From positions 186,001 through 250,000 of the forward strand of contig JAIWNF010000003.1 in NCBI GenBank assembly GCA_025093555.1: a DNA stretch of 64,000 bases, read 5' to 3'. This document shows positions 49,797 to 62,812 of this stretch, piece by piece. Position 1 is the stretch's first letter; each line of letters starts with the position of its first letter. The position numbers were made by a program, and so were the translations under genes. This stretch comes from Circinella umbellata. Its lineage: Eukaryota; Mucoromycota; Mucoromycetes; Mucorales; Lichtheimiaceae. The notes beneath the pieces are model-generated. The model saw only the letters and a program-made list of their open reading frames with translations, was not told where the DNA came from and searched no databases.

Positions 49797-50043
49797 GAGG
49801 TAGGAACTGGGAAAGATAAATCACTTGAAACAATAATGCACCCACAACCTAATTCTGTATAGGCTCCAGGCATAGCAACAGATTTTTATTAAATAGAGTT
49901 CCTATTGGCCTAGATTAATTAATTTTATTAACCTTCTCCGATTTGGTGTCGTCATTAACGTGGCTGGACCTGATTTCGCAGTCATCTGAAAAGGGTAAAT
50001 AGGGGTTTTTTTCTCTTTTTTTCTGACCTACCTCAACAATCAA

Positions 50044-50241
50044 GATGCTTGCGGCTAGTAATCTCTGGATGAACGTCCTTGATACCAACCATTGCAGCTG
50101 ATTGTTCTGTCAATCATGTTCTTTGACTTGGGTTCTTGATTGCATAGGAGATGCTTGCGGCTAGTAATCTTTGGATGAACGTCCTTGATACCAACCATTG
50201 CAGCTGATTGTTCTGTCAATCATGTTCTTTGACTTGGGTTC
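50044..50241. repeat. 92-bp direct duplication
   Basis: GATGCTTGCGGCTAGTAATC starts at 50044 and again at 50150. The copies are nearly identical for 92 bases (one visible C/T difference at CTCTGG versus CTTTGG) and are separated by TGATTGCATAGGA-like sequence, a period of 106 bp. No coding sense is seen. Confidence 0.8.
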
Positions 50242-50389
50242 TCTTGCGAGGTGAGAGTCTGGACTATCTCAAAAAGAACAACAACAATCCAAGAAAAAAA
50301 AACGGAGCACTGGAACAGCTACAGAAAAAGGAAAAACAACATGGTAAGGCTATAGGAACAATAATTAACCATTATAATTTTTTATAGTA

Positions 50390-50720
50390 TACGACGGACA
50401 TCATGGAAAAGCAGCCTGAATTCAAATGCTACTATCTGGTTATGGACAACACGCACCAACAAATCAATCAAAAACCATTGAACTGCCTCTTACTGAACGT
50501 GACTACAACTGTGTTTATCTCCCGTCGTACTATCCAGAACTGAACAATTTTGGTCCAAGTTGAAGTACACGATCAAGAGGGAAGAACTGCTGGATGTGGA
50601 CATACTCTTTTCAAGAAAATCGAAAGCTTGCAATATGGTTACTCACAAGGATCTCCATTGATACATCCGTCACTCTATCTCCTGCTTCGATGATTGTCTC
50701 AATGATGCCCCTATTTAGTG
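50390..50720 (+). pseudogene. Tc1/mariner-type transposase, C-terminal fragment
   Basis: In broken frames the sequence gives MEKQPEFKCYYLVMDN (the second catalytic Asp), then RDYNCVYLPSYYPELN, FWSKLKYTIKREELLDVD and KACNMVTHKDLH. This is the DDE_3 C-terminal pattern LPPYSPELNPIEQFWSKLK, with a small deletion removing the Pro-Ile-Glu part that carries the third acidic residue. Preceded by an intron-like GTAAGG...TATAG. Inactive. Confidence 0.75.
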
Positions 50721-51157
50721 TAGTTTATTTATGTCATTTTTTATTCCATTATTATTTTTTGTTATTATCTTACCCAATAAAATATCGTTCCCACCCCACC
50801 TCCGTTTTGCTCTCTACATTTGAACTCTGCGATATACCTTTTTTTGTAGGCGACATCTACGCTACCGACAAATCTAAACCGAAAATGCGACAAGTAATGT
50901 AGAAATACAGTATATGATTAAACATAAAAATGCACTCCAATTATGGATTTTTTACAGTCATTTCAGGAAGTGAAGTCACTTGATCCAAAAATGAAGTCGT
51001 GTTCACGTACCATGAGCTTTGTTTATTTTTACTTGTCGCTTAGTGATTACCATATAAAGTTGTTTGGCATTCTATTTTTATAAAAATGAAGCGATAGTTC
51101 CTTGCTTTTTTTCTCTTTTTCCTGTTTCAGTTTATTTTGCAGTACAGTTATTCAAAA

Positions 51158-51886
51158 TGAATATTCAGTTTTTTTATGAAGATGGACGAGGGCATGTTGT
51201 TGATGAGCACGGAGCTGAGCCCATACATCATAGTACAATTTTTTTTATGAAGACGGGCTGAGAAATGCTGTCGATGAGAATGGCAGACCTGAGCCTATGG
51301 ATTACACTGTCGATCAAAATCTTTTTGCACTAGAATCGCTTGCATCACACAGCGAATATTTGCAAAAAGATGGGTAAAGCAGTATGAAGAAGATCCAGAT
51401 TCAATCTTTGAAGTAAGAACCAAGTTCGTAAACGTATTCTTAATGAGGAACACAAAATGACAGTTATCAAGTATGTCTAATCCATCTGCTGCAAGTGTGG
51501 ATATAACTGAGCATTTAATGAATGAGTTTAGGCTTAATAATCTAAAAGTCTCCCGTAGCACATTACATGCATTTATGAGAACAGAATGCAACTTATCATT
51601 GAAAAAAGCAGTGTTTCACTCTGTTGAAAGAAATAGTATAGATAAGATTAACGAACGTCATGATCGTGTTCGAGAATGGGATGGAACATATATGGATTTC
51701 TTAACTAAATGTGTATTTCTTGATGAATCACCATTCCATATGAATATGAAACGTACAAGAGCCTGGTCAATAGCAAGTACTCCTGCTGTTGTAACTGTGA
51801 CAACTACAAGAGCAAAAAACACCACAGTATTGGGAGCCATATCTGCCTCAGGACTAATCAAAATTAGTGTGAGAATACCTCACTGA
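51158..51886 (+). pseudogene. Tc1/mariner-type transposase, N-terminal fragment
   Basis: Broken N-terminal leader frames (about 51158-51420) are followed by an open stretch at 51473-51886. It has an HTH-like VSRSTLHAFMRTECNLSLKK, then FLTKCVFLDESPFHMNMKRT with the first catalytic Asp, and TVLGAISASGLIKIS. It stops (TGA) where the middle of the catalytic domain should begin. It is complementary to the fragment at 50390-50720, which lies upstream rather than downstream. Confidence 0.75.
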
Positions 51887-52738
51887 AAAAAAAAATGGGG
51901 CATCAATACGTAGGGTATCAGTAAATTATTGATATTTTTTTTCCCTGTATCAAATTAAGTGCATAGTAAGAGCGTTATGAATTTTCACAAGAGAATATCT
52001 GGGATTTGGAACAAATATGATCAAAATTAGAAGTCCTGCCAATGGACAGACCATATTGTCGTAGCCAGGAATATTTTTTACTCTAAGAACTTCTTGTGTT
52101 ATTATTATCACCATTATTTATTACTATACATACTTCAATTATGTTGGTTGGTTGGTTGGTTAACCCCCATGTAAAAAAAGAAAAAGAGAAAAAAAGGTTC
52201 GTAGATCGTCAACTTAATTTAGCAATAAAGCATATGATAGTGTTTGATAAGCAAAACCATAATATTCCGTCCACTAATAATTTGATTATTAGATATTATA
52301 ATTACAATCTCTCATCCATTTTAAATATTCTCTCTTGATTGTATTTTGTTTTATTGATCAAGCTTATAGATTAATACGTAACATATATAGTGTCATTATA
52401 TTTTGTTTTCTTTCAATCAGAATCTTGTTTTACGTATCCCGCCAAAATAATAAAAAAACCCAAGGGAACCAAAAAAGGAAAATTATAAAGTAAAGTGTGA
52501 CAAATCATTAAGATAAGCACGTTCGTTAAATATCTTTTTCTCGTAACACAAACCAAACATTTCTCTCCTCAGTTGCCTTTGTACTACAGTTTTTTTTTTA
52601 CTTCTTGGCATAGATTTTGTATTACCTCGAAAAGAAAGAAAACGAAAATACTTTAATTTCTCTGTGGTTGATTTTAAATTTTTTTTTATACAAGAGGAAC
52701 AATCATATTTACAGACAAACGTTAATTATAAATATATT
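51887..52738. other. gene-free interval
   Basis: AT-rich spacer. I found no inverted repeat matching the Tc1/mariner fragments and no coding signal. Confidence 0.45.
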
Positions 52739-53551
52739 TTACATAAATTTGTTAAAAATATTCGAAGCAATGTTGCTTGCAGTACTATTGCTGCTCTGCT
52801 GCTGTTGTTGCTGTTGTGGTGGTTGCTGTTGTAGTGGTGGTTGCTGCTGCTGTGGTTGCTGACCAGTGTTATTACCACCACCACCAATAAAACTCATTAA
52901 AGCACCAAACGCAGGGTTGGAAGCACCTTGTTGTTTTGTCATAAATAGTTTGATAGCCCACATTATAGCGGTCTTTAAAATATCATTTTTGGGTGCACCT
53001 GCATTATTGCTGCTATTAAAAAGTTTCATTGCTTCACCCATGGCAAGACCGGTAACTTGATCAGAACTTCCTCCTCCACTAGCACCACCACCACCACCGC
53101 CAGAGCCTCCTGAAAACAACTTGAATGCTTGCATAGCAGCAGCGGAGCCGAGGTCATTGACGGAAGAAGACTGTTGATTCTGGTTATAAATTTTATTGAA
53201 AGATTGAGCAGCGAAATTAACATCATTTTGATCAGCACTGGTAGTATTATTATCTTTCATGACACTCGATAAAATGTTGGATAATAAGCCTTTATCCTCT
53301 AATTATTTAAGTATATGGGTAAATAAAAGATTTTATTCTTCTTATTTTATATATAATGAATCCGAAATTTCATATATCTACCTCCACCACTACCACCAAA
53401 GTGTTGTTGTGCGATATTGGTGGCTTGACCCACGTTAGCAGAACCTATATATATGCATGGTGCAAGGGCCGATCAATTATTTCATTGGGAAAATTAAATC
53501 TAATAAATTATTTTATCCTTTACCAAGTAATTGAGCAGCTTGTTGAAACAT
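52739..53551 (-). CDS. Gly/Gln-rich low-complexity protein
   Basis: Three exons in transcript order, 53551-53524, 53444-53382 and 53298-52739, give 216 aa. It begins MFQQAAQLLGSANVGQATNIAQQHFGG in parts. It then has helical segments (DKGLLSNILSSVM, NFAAQSFNKIYNQ, LGSAAAMQAFKLF, GLAMGEAMKLF, DILKTAIMWAIKLFM, PAFGALMSFI) separated by a Gly run and ending in a Pro/Gln run. The repeated AMxAFKLF/AMKLF units look like short amphipathic helices. Similar small Ala/Gly/Gln proteins of unknown function occur widely in fungi; I do not assign a role. Confidence 0.8.
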
Positions 53552-53916
53552 TTTTTTTATTGATGTTATAGAAAAACAAAGGAAATAGATAGTATATGTA
53601 TATTGACTTATATACCCAAATATTTACTGTTTGCAAGGGAAAATACATATTGGATCTCAATAAATACCCTTGTAAAGTTCCTTCAGTAACAAAACAATCT
53701 AATATTACATATCATTCAGCAATAATCTTTTTAAACAAAGACAATTGATTTTCAATATAACGTTTCAACTATAAAAAGAATATTTATTATATTCTTACGT
53801 AAACAGAATATTTTATTTAAAAAAGAAAAAGTATACTAATGCACGTAGAAGTATAATTTAATATTGTTCAGGATATAATATTCAATGAAATGGTATCATT
53901 ATCGTCTTTTTCTTCT

Positions 53917-55768
53917 TCACGGTCTTAACTCTTTATTTATTTGTTCTCGATATTGAAGTTTTCGCTCAGAACAAAGTTGATCCAAGTTTTCAGAAGTTGA
54001 ATCAGGATAACGTTGTTCAACATACGTTTTTTCTGATGTAACAACGACAACATCACCTACGATATAATATAATGATATTATTAGTTAAAGTTTAAAAATA
54101 TTTCTTTTTTTAAAAAAAAGTTTGTTATTGTTGTTATGTGCATACCATCAAGTGAATCATCTTCTATAAGACGAATATAAGCTTCAATACATCGAGACAT
54201 CGAGACCATACCCAATGCCAAAGCAACTCTTTTTGATGGACCAGTAACCATGGGTGTATCTATAAAATAAATAAAAAAAGGGATTGAGTTTCTTAATACA
54301 AAAGAAGATAATCAACACGAAGAGGAGACACGGAAATTAAATTGTGATGTGATGTACAAACCAACAAAATGAGGAGCTACTGCATTTACTCGTATCCCTG
54401 TCGATCGAAAAAGAGTTCCATAACTTTTAGTAAGTCCGATAATCTAATAAAAAACCGAAAGATAAAGTTAATAATGTAACAAAAAAAAAACAGAAGACAT
54501 AAATAATAGTAATTATAGAAACGTACACCATGTTTTGAAGCCGCGTATAATGGAGCAAGTGGTGCACCAACATAACCATAAATAGAAGAAGTATTTATGA
54601 TACATCCAGGTTTATCATTTCGAACAAAATGTTGAATAGCCAGTCGATTGGCCTTTGCAGCTGCTGTTAAATTGACTTCCAAAGTTCGATAACTACCATC
54701 TAGTAAACCATTATTTGCTTTGATCAGTAAAAAAAAGCATGTATTGACTGTCTCTTGCCCTTCCCAGAAAACTCCATTCTTATTAGTATTACTATACAAA
54801 AATAAAATAAAACAACAACAAAATAATAGTAATAGTCATACACCACATAGTATATATATATCTTCACATATCTCATCACACATCCAAATATACCCCTTCC
54901 CCTTCCCTGTTTTCTTTCTTTTTTTTTTTTACTTGAAATAATCTTAGATTGAAATGAAAAATAATATATATCTTTTTTTTCTTTTGGTTACCTTGTTCTG
55001 TATCACTAACAAGGTTAGATGAATCCAAAATACCAGCAATGATTATAACCACATCTACGGATTGTTCAAATGTTTCAGTAGACACTTCATATAATGCTTC
55101 TTGTGAACGCCAATCAGTTATATCACATTGGTGAAATACAGCTACTTTTTTTTTGATATTATCCTCTCTAAAGTAAAAAAAAAGACTGTTAACATGACAA
55201 CGATTGATAGGTATATAATTACAATAAAAATCATTTGACCTATGCATGCTTACTTTATTTTTCTTAATTAGGTATTAAGAAATAAAGAAGAATGTACATA
55301 ACAAAGAGCCAATTTGATAAATCATTGTACCTCCTATATTTATCATTCAATTGTTTTTCTAAGGCTATTCCTTTTTCTTCTTTGGTTCCGAGAAAAATGA
55401 CATAGGCACTACATTTTTAACAAAATAAATTCAAATTGTTATTTAAAAAATAATAATAAAGTCTCACGTGAATCTTTGTTTGTTCTTGTTCAGTTTAACA
55501 ATATTTTATTATTTTCCCACATCGAGAATTAAGAATATTTACCCCAAACTAAGTAATGTGTCTGCAAGTTCTCGACCAATTCCTATTATATAGATTAAAG
55601 TTATTATCAATTTTTATTTTTTATTTTTGGTTCTGTATATATTATTATTACATTTATATTTGTTATTCTTCAAAACCAAACAAAAAAAAAAGTGATAATT
55701 GTTATAGAGTATTATAACTTACCAGAAGTTCCACCATAAATAGCTATAACCTTTTGTTGTAAGTGCAT
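53917..55768 (-). CDS. short-chain dehydrogenase/reductase
   Basis: Eight exons in transcript order: 55768-55723, 55582-55543, 55408-55331, 55167-54992, 54699-54527, 54443-54362, 54259-54146, 54056-53917. They total 849 nt (282 aa). The Rossmann cofactor motif is GGTSGIG (12-18), where the family has TGxxxGxG. HQCDITDW gives the Asp that contacts adenine, and IIAG stands for NNAG. Catalytic residues are Ser152, Tyr165 and Lys169 in YAASKHG. IRVNAVAPHFVDTPM matches the classical SDR end of the active site. It resembles 15-hydroxyprostaglandin-dehydrogenase-like NAD enzymes. Substrate unknown; cytosolic. The C-terminal 40 residues are charged and unlike the core family. Confidence 0.92.
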
Positions 55769-58700
55769 GATTAATTATTAATGTTGAATAATTGATAATA
55801 ATTATAATAATAATAATAGTAATAGGAGTATTAATGAAAAAGAAAAGGTTTTTTATTCAAAAAAATGAAAATTGAAGAAGCCAGTTTTATAATAAGAAGA
55901 ATCCACAAATTGGGGAACGGATCGATAAGATGACAGGTGGGATTTTATTTATTCATGTTGTTGTTTAATGAACTCTAATACTTTGGTCTAGTAGTCATTA
56001 GTGACTCAAATTGGTATATTCGGTTTTTGCCCATTTCGGGAACAGGAACCCTCTTGCTGGTTTCTAAAATCATTTATTAGAAAACATACATATACGTGTA
56101 CGTATTAAACATGTAAAAAAAAAGCCGCGACTACTCCTCGATATAATAATATTAGGTATAGAAACCCTTTTTATCCTCCTATTTTTAAATGTACCTATAA
56201 TATTTAGATATAGTAATCTTATACATGTGACTCGATATATACGTATACAGATATAGTATCCTAATATTTATTTGATTTTTTTAATGTAAACAATAGTCTT
56301 ATCCTTGTATACGTATGAAAGTTTTGTAGATAATATATCAACTTACTAGGAGAAGGATCAATGTACAGTAAAATGTTCATCGCGAATACTTTAAACCACA
56401 TGACGCTGAACATTTGTAAAAGGGCGGGCAATTTATTTTTATTCTTTTCAAGGGACCCTATAATCTAAAATCAGATATCCTTCTTTACGTATGGTAAATC
56501 AAAAGGGCTTTTTTTCACAAAGGTGACTGATTTAGTAAATAGATATATCATATTTGCTAATAAGTAATAGAGTATTATAAGTTATTGTAGGGTAATAATA
56601 TATCTACAAAAGAATGTTCTTTTTACATTATAAGATACCTTTTTTTTTTTATATTTAAAGAAAGATGAAGGTGACATAAAACATACATCAAAGGAGAATG
56701 TGGGAAGAAAAAACAAAAGAAGTATAAACTCACGATCGTCCATGTCGTCTGTTGTTATAATATAATAACAAAGAAAAATATATCTTCTAATATTATACAA
56801 TGTTCTATTTTAGTTAGTATCTTTGAACAATTATTGTCGTACAGAAGCAACATTATTTATGAAGTCCTCCCCCCTTTTCAACTTGAAGAATTCTTAACGA
56901 GCTTTTTGTTTAATAATGCAATCAAATACATTTTCCATTAATTACAAGAATAATAAGATTATAATGTTGTGAAAAATTATATACATCTTTTGATGAACGC
57001 GGGATCTTTTTCTATAGATGATCCATTTACTGTATGTCTAATAGCACCTAATAGATAGTAACTATCACAAATGTTCTCAAAACGACTTGTACATATTATG
57101 CGTAATTATTTCTTCTGTAAATGGCTAAAACCAACTTAATAATAGCATTGATACATGTGTAGTTTTAAATGGATCAAAATAATGTTTCTATATAGATAGT
57201 ACTGATACAGCTGACCCTTGTAGTTATTAAGGTTACATTGGTTAACATCAACTCCCGAAAGGAGCAACTGTTATTTTCAAAGAAAAATATGCCTGTATAA
57301 TCACTTCTTTTCTGTGAGTTTCACACCAGGGTCACATCCATCCACTCACTTAAATGTAACGAAAAGAAATTAAGTTTCACATACTAAAATTAAGTTAATC
57401 TCGAAGAATATTTGAAATATGGGAATTGTCCTACACGGAAGGGAGGTGAGCATTTTTTTTTGGGGGGGGGGAATTATTTTTTGCAAAGCAAATAAAAATG
57501 GCTCTTTCATAGGAAAGAAAAACAGCGTAATATATGAGAGTTCTATGACATTGATTTTATTTTTTTGAATGATCAAGTTCACTCATGTGAGACCCATTAC
57601 GTAGAATATAATCGTTGTTTTATATTTCAAGAAATATATAGATGACACTCATGTAGCATTGGAGCAAATAGAAGATTAATATCATTTGATATTATTAGTG
57701 TTACAAAAAATTGAAAAGTAAAAATCTTAAGGTTAATCAATAATGGTTTGGTAGTAGTACTGGTATTATTTGCAATATTACTCCTGGTAAAGGAATGTTT
57801 TGGCCGATCATTCATCGGAGAAGAGCCGTTATTAGGTGATTTAGGATAACCAGCGATAAATGCTAGTATTACAAGTTTTTATATATCTCTTGTTATATGC
57901 AGCCTTTTATTATTGTTCATGTTACGTAATTATGTGTAATTGTAAGTGAAAAATAATATTTTGAATACTTCAAATATTATATTCCTTTATTATTGTTTAT
58001 GGTTGTGCTTTTCGAGAGATAGAAATTAAAAATAAATGTGTACGTGATATTATGACAACAATAATATTATTCTTCTTTCTCTTTACAAATTCAATTTTTT
58101 TCTTTTGAAAATGATCATTTTTAAAAATACAAAAGACATACGTCAGATTTTTATTTATTTACTAATATACTTTATTAGATAGGTATAATATCGTCTAACA
58201 AAGTATCTAAATTCCACAGTCTATGAAGTTATACAACATATATATACGATCTCAATTTTCTTTTCATGTACTCAATGCAATTACTATAAGCACTAACGTG
58301 ACAATGAGCTCTACTAATTCAAACAAATATATCTTTAAATTCTACAGAATAAGCTCTACTTCAAACAATATTTGAGAAAATCATCATCATCATTATAATT
58401 AATGAGATAAAGTTTCATATTGGGGGTGCTTTTAATGGGGTGTTATATTGATATGTAAATTACTCTGACTGCCTCAAAAATTATTAGTTAGGTATCGAGA
58501 AAATGTACAGAATATTACAATAACAAATTATCACTCTTACTCAAATACTTGATAACTAAAATCATAATTTTTAGTCTAGAGACTCTTTTACGTTCGAACA
58601 ATTTATCTACGTATAATCTTCATAAGAATCAAAAACCTGCATACCTTTCAATTTATCATTTTTTATATATATCAAAAAACGAACTAGAATTAATAACTAG

Positions 58701-58932
58701 CTTACACTAGGATATATTTGTATGCGATATTGTGTCACGTACACTATAAATTGTGTGAGTATCTTTTTTTTGCTAAGCGGAGGAGATAACTATTAGCAGT
58801 TGCTATTAGCATAAAATAACTTTTTTTTTTTTTGGTGTAAGGAGACAAGTCACGCCAACATCATTAGCTGAGAATCTTGAAAAGGCTTTTTCTCTTTCTC
58901 TTTTTTACTCTATATTTTTTTTTTTAAAAAAC
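55769..58932. other. gene-free interval
   Basis: More than 3 kb of AT-rich sequence with many short palindromic AT strings and a G9 run near 57463-57472. ORFs under 75 codons only, none with a recognisable motif. The last 100 bases are the promoter of the SR-like gene. Confidence 0.45.
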
Positions 58933-60093
58933 ATGTCTTACTACGGTGACCGTGATCGCGATCGAGGTAGCAGTCGTCGCCCTTCTCGCAGACTTTATGT
59001 CGGTAAGTTTGACTTCAAAAGATTGCAAATTTAATATCTAAATATGATAGATTGAAAGGAAAAAAAGGAAAAGAAAAAAAAGAAAAACATCCGGTCCGTT
59101 ATGTATATAATTATTCATATATTGCTACTTAATGATAATAGGAAACTTGAATCGCTATGTACGCGAACGTGATGTCGATCGTCTCTTTGGCAAGCTTGGA
59201 AGAATTAATGATCTTGCATTGATGGTAATATATTTAAAAATGATTTTAATATGAAGTATATATATATACTTGAATCTACAGATAATAATAAATTAAACTC
59301 TCATCTTTGTTATTTATATTTTTAAATAGTCAAATTTCGCCTTTATTGAATACGATGTAAGTTTAAATTCACTGACTCATTCATTAAAAAAAGAGTTAAT
59401 AATAATAGAATAACTTGATGTTAACATATTATATTATTATTATTTTAGGATGAACGGGGTTCGTTTCATTCTCTTTGCTTGTAGCGATAATTTTTTTGGT
59501 GATATGATATATTTTAGTTTGGGTGTGGGCCGGTGATGAACTACTTTTTTTTAGCGCTTCCGTTTTCTTTTTATATTTGTGTTCGGTGCTTTTTATTTGT
59601 CTGCCGCGTGAAAAAAAAAGAAGGAAGAGCTCTTTCATTGCGGGCCAGGATGCGTTTTATCATGATTGTTGTTGGTGATGAAAAAAAAAAAACGCAACGC
59701 ACACACACACATACATATTATTATTTTACGGGGAAATAATTTGAAATTGGTTGAAGCAACGGTTCCGATAACACAAAATCTCTCTCTTCTCTCTCTCTCT
59801 CTCTCTCCAAAATGCAGACGCCGAAGATGCCGTTAGAAACCTTCATGGAACACGTTTGGAAGGTGATCGTATTATTGTAAGTTTTATTTATAAAGATATT
59901 TTTTTTTCTATCTTATACTAATTGATAATATTATATATATATATAAATATAGGTCGAATTTGCCAAAAATAAGCCACGTAATAATAATAATGGTCGAGGT
60001 GGTAATGGTTATGATCGTCCTCGTCGTAATGAACGATTTGGTGAACGTTGTTATAATTGTGGTGAAGTTGGTAAGTTTTTTTTAATAATTGAT

Positions 60094-60132
<39 letters not shown>

Positions 60133-60915
60133 TTATGTAGCAAAAGAAAAAAAAAGGGGGTCATTTGACTGAATTAAAATGGCATCTCTTAAAACATTTA
60201 TTTTGAATAATAAATTTGCTATTGTTATATAGGCCACATGTAAGTTATAATAGTTTTATTCTTCTTAGTATTTATATATTATTTATTAGCAACACTAACA
60301 ATTTACTATTATTATTATAAAATGGAATTAGTTCAAGAGAATGGTAAGGAAATAATTATTTTGATTATGCAATTAGGAATATAAAAAATTGAGGAGACTA
60401 AATTAAATATTTAATATTTCTAATAGCTCTTTGCCCAAAGGAAGGTAAATATAGAACAATAATTCCTATTAAAAAATATGAATTTGTTTATACATATTAA
60501 ATATTGATATTGATATTATATCTAGTGGTGAACGTGCCATGAGGTTTGAAGAAAACCGTTGTTTCGAATGTGGTCAACCAGGTCATATGGCCCGCGATTG
60601 TCCGTAAGTGTCTAAAAAAGATTCGTTCTCTTTCCATGTGAGATGTATTTTATGATTGGAATGTGTATATATTAATCCCCCCCTGATATTTTTATTAGTG
60701 ACCGCCAAGGTAGTAGTGGTGGTGGTAATGGTGGAGGTGATCGAGGGGACAGAAGAGGAAGAGATAGAGATGGTGACCGAGATAGAGACAGAAGACGTTC
60801 TCGATCTCCTCGTTCTCGTAGCCCTGCTCGTCACTCAAGAAGATATTCCGGTGAACGTGAAGACCGTAGTCGTTATGGTCCTGATGAAGATCGATTTGAG
60901 GACAATTATAGATAA
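58933..60915 (+). CDS. SR-like RNA-binding protein: RRM plus two zinc knuckles and RS tail
   Basis: Eleven exons: 58933-59002, 59142-59224, 59330-59356, 59449-59458, 59818-59876, 59953-60070, 60233-60239, 60332-60343, 60427-60444, 60526-60603, 60699-60915. They total 699 nt (232 aa). The RRM (about 20-88) has RLYVGNLN (RNP2) and SNFAFIEYDD (RNP1). CCHC knuckle 1 is C116, C119, H124, C129; knuckle 2 is C147, C150, H155, C160, both exact CX2CX4HX4C. The tail is Gly-rich, then Arg/Asp/Ser-rich (RRRSRSPRSRSPARHS). The layout matches RSZ-type splicing factors. Exons 4, 7, 8 and 9 are 10, 7, 12 and 18 nt. Dropping any of the first two breaks the frame, and all four are needed for the RRM end or knuckle 1. 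The exon-4 donor GTTCGT is weak. Confidence 0.88.
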
Positions 60916-62685
60916 GTTTATTATGAAATAAAAACTTTTCTCTCGAACAAACACACAAAGTATATTTCAAAAGAACAAAAAAAAATTACAAAAATACAAA
61001 ATATAATTGATGAAAAAATTTGTTGTCTCTCCAATTTACCTCTCCTTCCCTCTCTCTCTCTCTTTCAGACACACAAACACTAAAAAAATACATATACACG
61101 AAAACCCCTTTCAATTATACTTTTTTTTCCAACGTAATCCTTTCTTCTATGTTGAAAGTTTTAAAATGAAAATAAAACCATATTCCGTTTCCAAAGAAAT
61201 CTTTTACAAGTGTATCTTTTAGTGTTATTGATGTTGATTATAACAAAAATCAAAAAGGAACATTATTTTGAAAGTGAAAAAGCATTGGTATATATAGTTT
61301 ATTTTTGAATGATTTGCTCGTTTTTTTGTTACTGGTATCCCCTGTTCGGGCTGCTCCCATGGAAGCTGATTAGCACTATGTACACGCAACCAATACCACT
61401 TAACAGCTACAACCACTAACAATCCACATAGTAAATCATTTGATTGTGACCTATCGTTACTAAAAATGATTAACATTCATATTAATGAAGAAGCCTTTAA
61501 AAATATAATAGCATATGATAAACAAATTTAAATATTAATCACTGTATATAGACTAATACAAAAATTTCATTACGTACACCTTTCCTTTTTCTTCGCCCTC
61601 TCTTATTGTCTCTAAAAAAAGTAGTAGTCAATAAAATTTTAACCTGTCTTTACCCGATAGTAAACGATTTATTTATCAAGCTCCATGCAGAGAATAATCC
61701 AACCTTATTTAACAATATACCCAAACTTAAAAATGATAACACCCACTTGTTCTAAATCGGAGGGAAAGGAAAATTAAATAACGAATTGTGTTTTATATTA
61801 ACTCGAACATCTACAAATATATATACGAAATGAAGGTGGCGATTTTTAGCCTTTTATAGAATTGAATTAGACACCCCACTAGAACTGTGCGGTAAATTTA
61901 TTTGATCTTTAAACGCATCAGTATCATGTGCTAATAAAGTTTTATTTCTTTATGTGAAGTGACTTAGTTGAAAAGTGGTGATAAAAAAACCATTTATTTT
62001 TCACTAAAGGCAACATTTTCAGTTAAAGATCATCCGTATGCGCGTAGTTCAAGAAAACGCTGTTTATTGTTTTATTGATTGTTATACGTATATTCTACTT
62101 GGTTTTAGGGATACTCAATTGTTCTGTTGTGTTTTTGGTATTTGTAGAGTAGTAGTTGACTTACATTAATAATGACCGTACGTAACTGCAATAATAAATT
62201 GCAACACCAGCTCTTTGCCATCCGAACTTCTTATCAGTTTCGCTGTTGTCGTTTACAACAAAAGGTATAATGTTGCCTAGCTACGTATATACTTAAATAA
62301 ATTGTATATGTACGTGCACCACCTTCAAGTTAGGAAGAGAAAGGACCCCTTTTTTGTACGTAGTTATATAATCAATTCAAACATCACACCTCCTCCCTAG
62401 CTACTGTTTGCATATCTTGCTGTTGGGTTAATTAAAATCTGTCAGATCGTTATGCCATGGTAACCAGTAATTAATTTTCTATCTTAGACTTTACATTACT
62501 TTATATAAACATGTAAATTGTTATCAAGAGACGACAATATATTTTTAAAACGATAAAAGAAAAACAATTATTTATATTATTAATAATAAAATAAAAATAC
62601 AGAAAGAAATTTTTCTAAGCAAAAACACATTATAATAAAATATTTGTTATAAAAAAATGCAATGCTCTTGGCCGCAACTTTTTCT
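60916..62685. other. gene-free interval
   Basis: AT-rich spacer. A minus-strand ORF (61225-61476) has a short hydrophobic stretch LCGLLVVVAVKWYW after an acceptor-like TTTTTAG; it could be an exon of a small unrecognised gene, but I cannot support more. Confidence 0.35.
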
Positions 62686-62812
62686 TTAAAAAGCTACGTG
62701 GACAGGTCCTACCACGTGGAGGTGGCATTGCGTCAGGACCCGACCTCCCCAGTGAATCACTGAATCATCGGCCCCCTTTACTATCCGAAGATAGTGAAGA
62801 GTATAAATATAC

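Noticed and set aside
52617..52862. Plus-strand ORF ending in Cys/Gly runs
   Set aside because: Antisense of the Gln-rich tail of the minus-strand Gly/Gln protein.
59429..59739. ORFs within intron 4 of the SR-like gene
   Set aside because: Lie in a 359-nt intron of low-complexity composition.
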